Translations under genes and position numbers: made by a program
Part shown: positions 17,316 to 25,729 of the stretch, piece by piece
How positions within the stretch are numbered: position 1 is the first letter of the stretch
Layout: each line of letters opens with the position of its first letter
The notes under the pieces: model-generated
What the model saw: the letters and a program-made list of their open reading frames with translations, nothing else
Told to the model about the DNA's origin: nothing
Database searches by the model: none
Source of the DNA: Legionella impletisoli
GTDB taxonomy: Bacteria; Pseudomonadota; Gammaproteobacteria; Legionellales; Legionellaceae
Direction: 5' to 3'
Length of the DNA: 64,000 nt
Assembly: GCF_900639875.1 (NCBI RefSeq)
Contig: NZ_CAAAIA010000007.1
Coordinates: forward strand, 1 to 64,000

Positions 17316-18155
17316 TTATACAGAAACCGTTAAACCAAGCAGCACACCATGTTGCACGGGGATATTAGATACCCGACCGGTGGCATTAGCCGCATTGAGG
17401 CGAAAATCAGGATTGCTGCCAAAAATACCCTGGTAAGACAAACTCAAGCTTGTCCGCTCACTGATAAAGCCACCTAGCCCCGCCTGCACTTCACCGGCAA
17501 TTCGTGATTTATCGTTAATGCTGTCTCGGTCATTAAACTGCCAGCGGCGATAGGCAATCCCGCCTTTGAGTTGAGCAAATACGGGTATTGTGCCGAAAGA
17601 AGCGGTTTTCAAAGTCACTAGCGCATCAAGCATCGGCTTCACCGTCGTTTGAATCGGAAGACCGCCAAGCGCATCAATGGCGGCTTGTGATGGGAAATAA
17701 CGCATGGTGTTGCCGCTTTGCACGCCAACTTCAAGACCCCAGGTCAGAGAATTACCAGTGTATACATCGCGGCCAATGGCAAAGCGACCCACAGCCGTTT
17801 GACCATCATCTCGGAACATATCCTCATACACGGTGTAGCCAAGACTGCCAGTCACCGACCAGGGATGAGAAACAGGAACATCCACTGCACCCATGCTGCC
17901 AGCCACTGCAGGCAGCGTCATGCACGCCAGCGACAAACCAAGAAAACCAAAACCTGCTCTCTTTAAAAAGCCAGCGCTGCTTCGATGATCTGTTGTGGTT
18001 TGATGACGGAAAACAGGAGTTTTAAAAGGCTTACTATGCAGAAAATTAATTAATGAAGAAAATAAACCAGAATTGATTGATTGATTGACAGTATCAGTGC
18101 TACCCCTTAGCCTCTCGATACCCCTTCTTCCACACTCTATTCCTGGATAACTCAT
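17316..18155 (-). CDS. Outer-membrane beta-barrel protein (opacity-like)
   Basis: A 279-residue protein using the ATG at 18155, which has a perfect AAGGAGG five bases upstream. Residues about 65-88 (GFLKRAGFGFLGLSLACMTL, PAVAGS) look like a signal peptide, unusually far from the start. Either the N-terminal 60 residues are an extension or the true start is an unseen rare codon nearer the signal. The remaining 190 residues alternate as beta strands (WGLEVGVQSGN, AQLKGGIAYRRWQF, LSLSYQGIFG) and end in a barrel-like HGVLLGLTVSV. It is the upstream partner of the Lcl-like gene. A 7-bp repeat tract lies about 110 bp before the start. Confidence 0.65.
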   Translation of the reverse strand: MSYPGIECGRRGIERLRGSTDTVNQSINSGLFSSLINFLHSKPFKTPVFRHQTTTDHRSSAGFLKRAGFGFLGLSLACMTLPAVAGSMGAVDVPVSHPWSVTGSLGYTVYEDMFRDDGQTAVGRFAIGRDVYTGNSLTWGLEVGVQSGNTMRYFPSQAAIDALGGLPIQTTVKPMLDALVTLKTASFGTIPVFAQLKGGIAYRRWQFNDRDSINDKSRIAGEVQAGLGGFISERTSLSLSYQGIFGSNPDFRLNAANATGRVSNIPVQHGVLLGLTVSV

Positions 18156-18266
18156 TACGCCTCCTTCGTCAAAACCAATATCCCGACTCATCCAAAATAA
18201 ATGGGCCGGCACCCATACTCAAATACACTACTCCAATCCATCCAGAAATTACAATCATAGCTTTGC

Positions 18267-18305
18267 TGATTGCTGATTGCTGATTGCTGATTGCTGATTG
18301 CTGAT
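18267..18305. repeat. 7-bp simple tandem repeat (TGATTGC), about 5.5 copies
   Basis: Near-perfect head-to-tail copies of TGATTGC fill 18267-18305 in the space before the minus-strand barrel gene at 18155. Seven-base units are prone to slipped-strand copy-number change. Their position in the promoter region would alter spacing by 7 bp per step. Confidence 0.9.
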
Positions 18306-18397
18306 AAGACTATTGACTAGTCATGTTAATATACTCTTGCTGTATTGTGTAGGGGGAAATAAACATTACGCTTCTGTAGCACATGAATTGTCCGGTT

Positions 18398-18592
18398 TTA
18401 TGATATCCCTTGGGTGACGGGGTTTACCTCTGCATCCAGAAGAGGATTTCCACGAGCGTCGGTCTTAATGTGGGATTCATCACAATTATGAGCTCGTCCA
18501 ATGTAGGCAAGTTCACTGATGAAATGTTGCAATCGAGTTTCTAGACTATACCCATCGAGTGTAAATTTATATGATTCAAAATCTGGGTATAT
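18398..18592 (-). pseudogene. C-terminal scrap of an unrecognised protein
   Basis: The minus strand has an open frame without a start: DFESYKFTLDGYSLETRLQH, FISELAYIGRAHN, KTDARGNPLLDAEVNPVTQG, ending at 18398. The composition is clearly protein-like, and the ELAYIGRAHN stretch recalls a segment I associate with large Legionella proteins, but I cannot name the family. An upstream in-frame stop near 18593 and the absence of a start mark it as a fragment. Nothing else is evident in 18306-18665. Confidence 0.4.
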
Positions 18593-18665
18593 TTACATAA
18601 ACGAGCCAAAAACAAATTGTTTTATAACAAGCTATATGTTTTTTTACATAATACAGCGTCGTAGC

Positions 18666-19967
18666 TTATGGGTGGGTACTTTTTATTGCACCCAGTAATA
18701 TATTGATATACTGATCAGCAAAATGACTTGCCCATTCTGATTGAATTAATGGCGACGCGTAAGTAAAACAGCAAAAAGTTTGATGAAGCATTGAAGTGAC
18801 CGATAAATTAATCACCAGATCTCCCGCTTGTCGCGAAGAAGAAGTGAAATAAGAAATTAATTCTAGTGGACCATAATGTTTGGGAAAGGGAAGATAACCT
18901 TTATTGGTAACGCAAAATCCCGAAGTGAATTGAAGTCGCATTCGTGCCGACTCAATATCTAATAAAGTAGATAATTGACTTGCATTGGCTGAGTCAAACT
19001 CTAGTGGAAGCGAAGCCAATTTAGGGATTTCTGCATTTAGTTGTTGTTCATATTGTTGTGCTAGTTTCCAAAAAGAATCATCTGAAATAAGTGCAAATGG
19101 TGTGCTCACACAAGAGATATAACAACCAAAGTGCACAAGGCCAATTGGTGGGTTGCAATAAAGTCTTAAATTGACTGGTGTAACTAATTCCGTATGCAAT
19201 GGCGGTTCAAGCATGATTTGGGCTGCTAAGAGCATGGCTGCGTTAAAGGCGGAATTGACTTTGATATTGCGTTGACGACAGCACATTGTTAATTGCCTAC
19301 AATCTGTTTGCCGTATAATACGATAAATCTGTTTGGTCACACGCTGTCCTAAAGGTTTATAATTTTGATAAAACACTGGCGTATGTGAGATAGGTTTTGG
19401 CGTAGGGTCTTTTTTAGGTTTAGCCATGTTTACCAATATTGGTCGTGAAAGAAGTTTCTCTACCGGGTTCAGCAATGGCAGTGGTTTAATTGTTATGTTT
19501 TTTTTGCTGTTAATTTGCTTATAATAAGTTAGTAATTCATTCATCAAATACACACATGACAAACCATCAGCAATCGCATGGTGTACGCAAAAAATGATGT
19601 GATATTCATTGGTTGGCAGCGAGTTCGTGTGTAATAAAATAACTTGCCATAAATACTGATTTGTAGGAAATAACTCACTTAACTGTTGTTCTACGACCGT
19701 TTCCCAATGGCTTGGATCAGGATGGGATATGGATCGAATCGGAATATTATCAAACCTAGCATTTTCTTTAAAATAATAACCATCAGAGCATTGCTCAATT
19801 GTGGCACGTAATAAAGGATGACGCTGAAACAGCAAGTACCACGCCTTTTTAAAATGCGCAAAGTCGATTTGACCACGGATATGCGTAGCGCTAAATATGG
19901 TGCCAGTTCCTGCTAACTGATCGTGCAATAAACACAGTGCGGTTTCCCAGTAACCCAATTTGCGCAT
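18666..19967 (-). CDS. Condensation-domain acyltransferase (PapA/WES-like)
   Basis: A 433-residue stand-alone enzyme of the chloramphenicol acetyltransferase/condensation superfamily. The catalytic HHxxxDG is at residues 129-135 (HHAIADG), within the typical FCVHHAIADGLSCVYLMNEL context. The second-half region PVNLRLYCNPP corresponds to the NLR-like bridging motif. With no thiolation or adenylation domain nearby, it is more likely an ester-forming acyltransferase acting on a lipid or alcohol, as PapA5 does, than part of a peptide synthetase. No neighbour hints at the substrate. It appears to be a single-gene unit. Confidence 0.75.
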   Translation of the reverse strand: MRKLGYWETALCLLHDQLAGTGTIFSATHIRGQIDFAHFKKAWYLLFQRHPLLRATIEQCSDGYYFKENARFDNIPIRSISHPDPSHWETVVEQQLSELFPTNQYLWQVILLHTNSLPTNEYHIIFCVHHAIADGLSCVYLMNELLTYYKQINSKKNITIKPLPLLNPVEKLLSRPILVNMAKPKKDPTPKPISHTPVFYQNYKPLGQRVTKQIYRIIRQTDCRQLTMCCRQRNIKVNSAFNAAMLLAAQIMLEPPLHTELVTPVNLRLYCNPPIGLVHFGCYISCVSTPFALISDDSFWKLAQQYEQQLNAEIPKLASLPLEFDSANASQLSTLLDIESARMRLQFTSGFCVTNKGYLPFPKHYGPLELISYFTSSSRQAGDLVINLSVTSMLHQTFCCFTYASPLIQSEWASHFADQYINILLGAIKSTHP

Positions 19968-20195
19968 TTGCCTCAGTGCTCCTCAAGAAGATACAAGCTA
20001 TATACATAGCATATAGTATAAATATACTGACTAAATAATACTAAAATCAAAAGTCTCTGAGCCAATTGGAGCGGTGCTTGAATCGATGAAGTCTGTGCCA
20101 GAAGACAGCGGTACACTGGTTATATCAGAGTTTGTTTCTATGGATTTTTGGACTCGTACGAGAATGAGTATGTAATTAGGAGTCAAGTCTATTTA

Positions 20196-20350
20196 CAATG
20201 CTATTTATTTTAGTCCATTAGCCAGCTCATTAGACAGACACCTCTTTTTTCAACTGGACATATCTTTAGCTGCAACTGACTCAAACTCGACTTTCTTCAT
20301 AAAAGGTGATAAGAAACCACACAAGCATAATAGCGTTAAAAATAGACTTT
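20196..20350. repeat. Flanking repeat R1 before the first F-box-like gene
   Basis: This stretch resembles 23440-23560 (shared runs such as CTATTTA, CAACTG/CAAGTGG, CATATCT and AGCTGCAACTGACTCAA) and, over its last part (24 identical bases from 20283), 21466-21489. The nearby non-coding bases 19968-20195 hold no gene that I can support. Confidence 0.65.
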
Positions 20351-20395
20351 ATCCCTAAATTAATTTTTTAAACCGTTAGATAGGAAAGATTGACT

Positions 20396-21448
20396 ATGCC
20401 AAGTCAAGAGAAAGAAAAAGCAAACAAAGATGCCGGTGGAGAATCATTATCTTTATTGGAGCAATTACCTACTGAACTTCATCACAAGGTTTTAGCGCAA
20501 TACCCAGAAAAGGACTGGTATAACCTTTCTCAAGTATCAAGCACAATGTTTTTTGCTTGTCAGTATCCTTTAGAAAGAAAAGCAGCTCAAACGCTTTTAT
20601 CTCATGTCATTAGAGGTGAGGAAGCGGAGGCGCTTAAAATGATTGTTGCCAATCCTCGTTTATTGCTTATTCCTTCTCAAGCCACCGACTACTCTGGTCA
20701 TTCCTATATTGGTATTACACCCTTTCAGGCCGCTTTGATTTGGCACGACGTTATGTTATGGAAAAAGATAGAACCTTATTTTGATGAACTGCCAAATGGA
20801 CAGGCAGAAAAGGTTAGTCAGTTTAAAGCACTATTTCCAGAAGGCTTACCTAAACAAGAACCCTATGATTTTAGAAGCCTCATCCAAGTCATTTCTAGGA
20901 GTTCAAATGCTGATATTATGGCGGCTCTTCAAAAGAAGAATAACAACACACCGATTTGCCAGGCTTTAAAGAATTTTAGAACAAACTTTACAGATTTGAC
21001 ATTGAAAGAGCAGTTTTTTAATCCATTACACTTAATTGAGGCGCTTAATGTCTACAATACGCAATTTGATCATTGGTCGTGGCACCAACGTGATTTATTC
21101 TGGCGCCAGGCTATCGGTTATATTCAGCGTTTTACGCCGGCGAGCTATGCACAGGCCTTCTGTCAGGGCCTTTATTATATAATCGAAGAAAAAAATCCGC
21201 GGCGGCGGTCATTAACGTTCCAAGATGATGACGCTACTTACTTTACGCCCGGTGATTCGGTTGGTCTTGGTTTTGATTTTGCCGCGTCATGGCTATGGGG
21301 GAATGTGCGCTCAGGTGGCCCTGGTTTTCTACGTGAAGCCTTGGCTGGTGCCTTGCTAAACTACGTTGAGCAAATACAGCAGAGCTATTTGGACTTGAGC
21401 ACCACATGCGAGGAAATGGACAACCCATCACGGACTGCGACGATCTGA
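20396..21448 (+). CDS. F-box-like putative effector, paralogue 1
   Basis: A 350-residue protein, starting at the ATG at 20396 with AGGAAAG upstream. Residues about 20-55 (LLEQLPTELHHKVLAQYPEK, LSQVSSTMFFACQ) match the F-box pattern of a Leu-Pro start, a helix and a later Leu/Val-Ser. An ankyrin-like helical stretch follows (LLSHVIRGEEAEALKMIV), then TDYSGHSYIGITPFQAALIW, a block shared with the second paralogue. Bacterial F-box proteins in Legionella are injected and hijack host SCF ubiquitin ligases; that role here is inference. No signal peptide is seen, consistent with Dot/Icm rather than Sec export. Confidence 0.65.
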   Translation: MPSQEKEKANKDAGGESLSLLEQLPTELHHKVLAQYPEKDWYNLSQVSSTMFFACQYPLERKAAQTLLSHVIRGEEAEALKMIVANPRLLLIPSQATDYSGHSYIGITPFQAALIWHDVMLWKKIEPYFDELPNGQAEKVSQFKALFPEGLPKQEPYDFRSLIQVISRSSNADIMAALQKKNNNTPICQALKNFRTNFTDLTLKEQFFNPLHLIEALNVYNTQFDHWSWHQRDLFWRQAIGYIQRFTPASYAQAFCQGLYYIIEEKNPRRRSLTFQDDDATYFTPGDSVGLGFDFAASWLWGNVRSGGPGFLREALAGALLNYVEQIQQSYLDLSTTCEEMDNPSRTATI

Positions 21449-21520
21449 CCTCGCAGTCATGATGTAAACTCGACTTTCTTCATAAAAGGCAATAAGAGAC
21501 ACGGAATAATAATGTTATAA
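21447..21520. repeat. Flanking repeat R2 after the first F-box-like gene
   Basis: The bases from 21466 repeat R1 exactly for 24 bp and then imperfectly (ATAAGAGAC against ATAAGAAAC). The preceding GACCTCGCAGT recurs at about 22331, ahead of the second paralogue. These scattered matches suggest that the whole locus arose by duplication. Confidence 0.6.
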
Positions 21521-21695
21521 ATAGCCTTGACCCCGTCCTTCCAACAAGTAGCTATAAGTGCTTGAGTCACGTATGAAAAAATCAATAATATTATCTAAGC
21601 TTATAATTCTTAAATTCAATCAGATAGCTTCCCGCATTACGCGCTTAGCACGCAAATACGTGCTATTATTTTACGCTGAAAATTAAGGATGAAAA

Positions 21696-22196
21696 ATGAT
21701 AAAAATATTAATTTGTTTAGGTCTTATTTTAAGCAGCAATTTACTCATCGCAAATACGGTGTCGCAATATAATACTAGCTTAACCCCATGTTTTAAAATG
21801 AATGAAGTAGAACAGATTACAAAACAAATGGATGAAATCTTACAGCAGGAATTTTGTGAAGACAAAGTTGATCCCAAAAAATTTGACTCTATTTCTCAAG
21901 CTATTCTGCCAAAAATCATGACTGAATCCTTCCTGGGTGTGGTCCCTCCAGTAAATTGGCAACTAATAACGGATGAGATTATAAAAAACTGTATGAAAAA
22001 CAAGGATTTGTGCAAAAAGCAAGCCCAGAAAGAATTTGCAGAATGTCTCAAACCAAGAATTCCTTTAATTCTGGTGCAATTTGCTCCTTGGATAGCTGAA
22101 AATTGTCCAGAATTGAATAAAAATTTAATTAAACAATGGCCAAATAAAAAAGCATTCCTCAAAAAAACAATTAACGAAACGAAAGCACAAGAATAA
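21696..22196 (+). CDS. Secreted small cysteine-containing protein, unrecognised
   Basis: A 166-residue protein with a clear Sec signal peptide (MIKILICLGLILSSNLLIAN) and, in the mature part, six cysteines (TPCFKM, EFCEDK, KNCMKNKDLCKKQ, AECLKP, ENCPEL), enough for three disulfides in the periplasm or outside the cell. Charge is mixed and Lys-rich toward the end. I know no family for it. It lies between the two F-box-like paralogues on the same strand but with gaps of about 250 bp on each side, so it is probably transcribed alone. TAAGGATG precedes the ATG. Confidence 0.6.
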   Translation: MIKILICLGLILSSNLLIANTVSQYNTSLTPCFKMNEVEQITKQMDEILQQEFCEDKVDPKKFDSISQAILPKIMTESFLGVVPPVNWQLITDEIIKNCMKNKDLCKKQAQKEFAECLKPRIPLILVQFAPWIAENCPELNKNLIKQWPNKKAFLKKTINETKAQE

Positions 22197-22465
22197 TATA
22201 CTTTACCAGTTTCAAAAATTAATGGTAAAAATCGCTATCATGCTAAATTGAATTCCCATTAGGATTTTTTAATTTAAAAAGGTAAGCATCAAATGTCAGA
22301 TAAACTCCGAGTCAGGGTGGTTTAACGCGGTGACCTCGCAGTAATGTAATATTATGAGCTCCCTTTATGATCAATTTAAAATCACTTGGCCCTTTATATT
22401 ATTCAATTGACTCAAGTATAATTTTTTCTTAAATTATCCTAAGTGAATAGAAGTAAGGCGAAAGT

Positions 22466-23392
22466 ATGCCATCCAAATTCGAGAAGTTTAATAAATTACC
22501 ATCAGAACTTAAAATTAAAACCGCTCAAAATTTATCAAGTCGTGAGTTAGTTAACCTTTCTATGACATCAAAATATCATTTGGCTTTATTTAAACCTATG
22601 ATTGATGTTTCCAAATTATTGCATCATGTAACACGCGGGGAACATGATGCGATTAAAGCGATGTTAAAGAAGGACATCCGTTTAATTTTTAAGAGGGGCG
22701 TTGTTACGGATTGTTCTGGGCGAGAATTTGCGAACATCAGTCCTTTTGAATATACCTTATGGGCCCTGGATAAACACATGTGGGCAGCAATGATTGAGTG
22801 CATCCCAAGTAATGAAGAAGGTAGAAAGGTATTTGCACAATTGATTGCTCAATACAACAGAGTGCACACAGACGGAGTCACTTATAAGCTTAATGGAAAA
22901 ACAATCACTGAACAGCACTTTGATTTTGCAAATACCATTATTAAAGAGCTGCAAACGCAAGTGGACTTGATAATTGCGCCAGGAGCTAAGAATTGGGTTG
23001 CTATTAATAAGCAGTGGCGAGAAGGTGTTGGTGGAGCACAAAAGCTGTTACCGATGCATGTTGTTGATGAGTACTGCTCTAATAAACCATTTTCCCCTGT
23101 GCCTGATTTTACCTCGCAGCCGAAAACATCAAAACAATTCTATAATTGGACTACTGACAAGTATGAAAATTGGTTTAGTGTTGACTCAAAGTTGTCGGTT
23201 GATTTTGCATTGTATAAGGCGGGCGTCGCCGTTGGTGCGCGCGGCGTGGCGACTCTGGGCGTTGGCGCGTTAGAAGATTTGGATGCCTTGACGGCATTAT
23301 GTAAAGTAAGGACAAACGATTTTATCGATCTCAAATCGCAACTTGAAGACCAGATGACGCCAGATAATCATCACCAAGTATCTCAGATTTAA
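22466..23392 (+). CDS. F-box-like putative effector, paralogue 2
   Basis: A 308-residue protein clearly related to the 20396 gene. It has an F-box-like start (FNKLPSELKIKTAQNLSSRE then LVNLSMTSKYHLALF) and the block LLHHVTRGEHDAIKAMLKKD, TDCSGREFANISPFEYTLWA, LDKHMWAAMIECIP. The second half diverges from paralogue 1, except for a Gly/Ala-rich segment near residues 250-275 (GVAVGARGVATLGVGAL) that corresponds in place to its FDFAASWLWGNV region. This suggests a shared N-terminal host-targeting module with different downstream parts. AAGGCGAAAG precedes the ATG. Confidence 0.65.
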   Translation: MPSKFEKFNKLPSELKIKTAQNLSSRELVNLSMTSKYHLALFKPMIDVSKLLHHVTRGEHDAIKAMLKKDIRLIFKRGVVTDCSGREFANISPFEYTLWALDKHMWAAMIECIPSNEEGRKVFAQLIAQYNRVHTDGVTYKLNGKTITEQHFDFANTIIKELQTQVDLIIAPGAKNWVAINKQWREGVGGAQKLLPMHVVDEYCSNKPFSPVPDFTSQPKTSKQFYNWTTDKYENWFSVDSKLSVDFALYKAGVAVGARGVATLGVGALEDLDALTALCKVRTNDFIDLKSQLEDQMTPDNHHQVSQI

Positions 23393-23439
23393 ACAAATTG
23401 ACATCATGTCGATGAAGGAGCTCGGTGGCGTAGATATTC

Positions 23440-23560
23440 AAATAGGGGCAAGGCTATTTAATGCCATTTATTGGATAAAAAAAACCGGCTCATGAGATAT
23501 CTTTTTTTCAAGTGGGCATATCTCTAGCCGTAGCTGACTCAAGCCCCACCTTTTTCCAAC
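23440..23560. repeat. Flanking repeat R3 after the second F-box-like gene
   Basis: Imperfect copy of R1 (20196-20350) located just downstream of paralogue 2. Beyond it, 23561-23673 contains no gene. Confidence 0.6.
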
Positions 23561-23673
23561 AGTAAAAGAAAGTAGAATAATTAAAGTCAGCCAGATTGAA
23601 AAAATCATACTGATCTGCTTTGGTTATATCGAAAATTTTTTCCATCATACTAGCTTCCTGATATATCGATTCG

Positions 23674-23991
23674 TTAAGCTGCATTTTCTACATCAACGAT
23701 CAAGCCCAGTTTATCTCTGTCTAATATGTCCTGAAGACAAAGTTGTACAAATTGTCTTCTGGAATATCCCAGCAAATCGGCATATTCAGCCGCTTTTTTA
23801 GGGCTTATAGGCTTGCGGCCATGCTCAATATCACACAGGGCTTGCTTTGAGATTCCTAACATTTTTGCAAAATCAACCTGGGTTAATTCTTCACCTTGTC
23901 TTATAGAGCGCATAAACAATCCAAGAGTCAACTTTTCACCCATTAACTCTTCAAGGTATTGCATCGTTTTGCTTGTTTCTTTAGTAATCAT
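23674..23991 (-). CDS. HigA-like antitoxin with HTH_XRE domain
   Basis: A 105-residue DNA-binding protein. The helix-turn-helix is ELTQVDFAKMLGISKQALCD followed by IEHGRKPISPKKAAEYADLL, at residues about 34-75. It starts 11 bp inside the end of the toxin gene, the toxin-first order of HigBA and related type II modules. The C-terminal third would bind and block the toxin. It probably represses its own operon through the palindrome at 24298-24320. Confidence 0.8.
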   Translation of the reverse strand: MITKETSKTMQYLEELMGEKLTLGLFMRSIRQGEELTQVDFAKMLGISKQALCDIEHGRKPISPKKAAEYADLLGYSRRQFVQLCLQDILDRDKLGLIVDVENAA

Positions 23992-24265
23992 GCTTATTAA
24001 CCTCCACTATCTCTACGATTTGAGTCTTCCCAGAGCTATCTATTATATAAATCGCTCGATATGCCTTGGATAATCTAATAGAGCGCTGCCCTTTTCTATC
24101 ACCTTTTAAGGGTTCATCATGGTACCCTGGTGTTTTTTTAACTTCACTAAGCCCGTAATGTCCAACCGCGTTAATCCAAGCGGTCAATTTAACCAGAACA
24201 TGTTTAGGAATTCGCCTCAAATCTTTCTTTAGCTTTTCTGGCAAAACAACAGTGTAAATATCCAC
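23981..24265 (-). CDS. RelE/HigB-superfamily toxin
   Basis: A 94-residue basic protein of the RelE/ParE fold, expected to cut mRNA on the ribosome. The family layout is visible: LPEKLKKDLRRIPKHVLVKL helices, GYHDEPLKGDRKGQRSIRLS, and the closing strands AYRAIYIID, QIVEIVEVNKHDY. It begins with GTG at 24265; no in-frame ATG lies nearby. The following antitoxin overlaps it by 11 bp, so both are made from one transcript. Confidence 0.8.
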   Translation of the reverse strand: MDIYTVVLPEKLKKDLRRIPKHVLVKLTAWINAVGHYGLSEVKKTPGYHDEPLKGDRKGQRSIRLSKAYRAIYIIDSSGKTQIVEIVEVNKHDY

Positions 24266-24297
24266 AATGTACTCTTATTATTGTTATATAAAAATAA

Positions 24298-24320
24298 TAG
24301 TACACAATATTTATGTACTA
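24298..24320. promoter_or_regulatory. Operator-like palindrome of the toxin-antitoxin operon
   Basis: TAGTACA CAATATTTA TGTACTA is a 7-bp perfect inverted repeat located 33 bp before the toxin start. It is the expected site for autorepression by the HTH antitoxin. Confidence 0.5.
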
Positions 24321-24500
24321 GTCAAACTAGACAACAAACGAGGGTTTTCTTTACTCCTCTGCTCTCCATGTTAGTGCAACGCTTAAGCAAAACAGAATCA
24401 GTTAAGAAATATGTTTAAGATATCTAAGTAAAAATTACACCAGTATTATTAAGTTAGTTCACTCTCACTGTTTTAACGATAATCATCACGCTTTTTTATT

Positions 24501-24740
24501 CTATAATATTAATGGGAGGGCCAAACTCCCTAGCGTCATTGTTTGGTCGATGGCGAAGGTAAGCAGACCTTGCAGCTTTAGTGATCTGAGATCAGGGCTG
24601 TATAGTACAAGGCGCTTATCGAACTCAGGCTTAGTGCGCATAAATACCTGAGCGACGTAATTAAACGCGTCGTTAAATAAGGACAGGTTTGAACAACCTG
24701 CCGGCAGGTTTGTTTTGGATTTGTTAAAATGAAAGAACAA
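24501..24740 (-). other. Open frame of doubtful coding status
   Basis: A 79-codon frame (SLFNDAFNYVAQVFMRTKPE, DLRSLKLQGLLTFAIDQT) in a stretch richer in GC than its surroundings. The middle part looks protein-like, while the ends do not, which would fit a fragment of a larger gene. I recognise no family and see no ribosome site. It lies alone in the gene-poor 24266-25072 interval. Confidence 0.25.
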
Positions 24741-25072
24741 ATTTGTATAATTAATATTTCAATTTCTATTAATGTGAAAATTTACCAAATTGGTCTATTG
24801 ATATCGTTAATGTTTTTGGGATTTTAATGTTTAAGCTGGCAAGAGCTTCGATCTTGCCCACTTCGGGGTTTTAATTAAAACAAAATAACTTTCCAGAAAA
24901 TCATATAAATCTGTCTTTTAACTTATAAATTGATGGATACATCAAATAAAAATTGATTTAGCGTCTCTGAAATCGTTTTTCGTGATTTAGTTGGCGCAGG
25001 TGTCTATTATCGATTTAATGCACATGAATCATGGGGTTTTGGGACTTAAATTCTCGTCTATCAATCTAACTG
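24741..25072. other. Gene-free stretch with a possible barrel-protein scrap
   Basis: No intact gene is seen. Near 24960-25050 the plus strand reads SEIVFRDLVGAGVYYRFNAH then ESWGFGT before a stop, which resembles one hairpin of an outer-membrane barrel and may be a relic. An earlier short inverted stretch (AAGAGCTTCGATCTTGCC) has no clear role. Confidence 0.25.
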
Positions 25073-25729
25073 TCAGATAATAGCTCCAAACTCTTTAAGA
25101 GCATGGATTTTTTGTTGCAGCTTTTCTACATCTTCGATCATACCTTTTAAATCATAATCTTTACCGCTTACCGCATATTTCATATCATCGTATATAATTT
25201 CACGTAAATATTGTTCTTTGCTTATTGAATTTGCTCTTTGCACACGTTCTGATGAATGGCAAAAGCGTAGATTAGAGATATCTGATTGGCATGCCGAATT
25301 AATTAAACATTCATCAAAGTGCTCTACATAGTCTCTAATTGTGCGATCATTATTCACAAAAGAGTTTAAACTTTTCCGAAGTTCGCTTAAATGCTTTTTA
25401 ATTTTATCTTTTTCATCATCAGAGCCAGGGAATTTATTTTTCCCCCGAAAGCCCTTACCTTTCCAATGAAGTAATTTGGATATATTCGCGTGACAAACAA
25501 TTAAAGAATGAATATTTCTAAAAAACTTGTATTGCCCCTCAGATGCTTTTTGACAAAATTGTTTCATTTGGTTGAAGTCAGAAAGATCAGTTGACCGATT
25601 CAGACATGTTTCTTTGTATTCCTTTAAATTAATCCTCGATGCCTTAAAAGCTTCAAGCGCCATAATGCACTGCATTTCTAATTCACAATTTATAGCTGTA
25701 ATAAGATTAGAAAAATTATAGGCCGTCAT
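25073..25729 (-). CDS. Resolvase-linked protein of unknown function
   Basis: A 218-residue protein starting at the ATG at 25729, which has AAGGAG at good spacing and overlaps the resolvase stop (ATGA). It is mostly helical and Lys/Glu-rich, with no membrane segment or signal. The region FRGKNKFPGSDDEKDKIKKH is strongly charged, and LQQKIHALKEFG near the end may be a short coiled coil. I recognise no family. Tight coupling to the resolvase suggests that it travelled with it as part of one mobile unit. Confidence 0.6.
   Translation of the reverse strand: MTAYNFSNLITAINCELEMQCIMALEAFKASRINLKEYKETCLNRSTDLSDFNQMKQFCQKASEGQYKFFRNIHSLIVCHANISKLLHWKGKGFRGKNKFPGSDDEKDKIKKHLSELRKSLNSFVNNDRTIRDYVEHFDECLINSACQSDISNLRFCHSSERVQRANSISKEQYLREIIYDDMKYAVSGKDYDLKGMIEDVEKLQQKIHALKEFGAII

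Noticed and set aside
18267-18305. CRISPR or attachment site
   Set aside because: A 7-bp simple repeat is too short and has no spacers.
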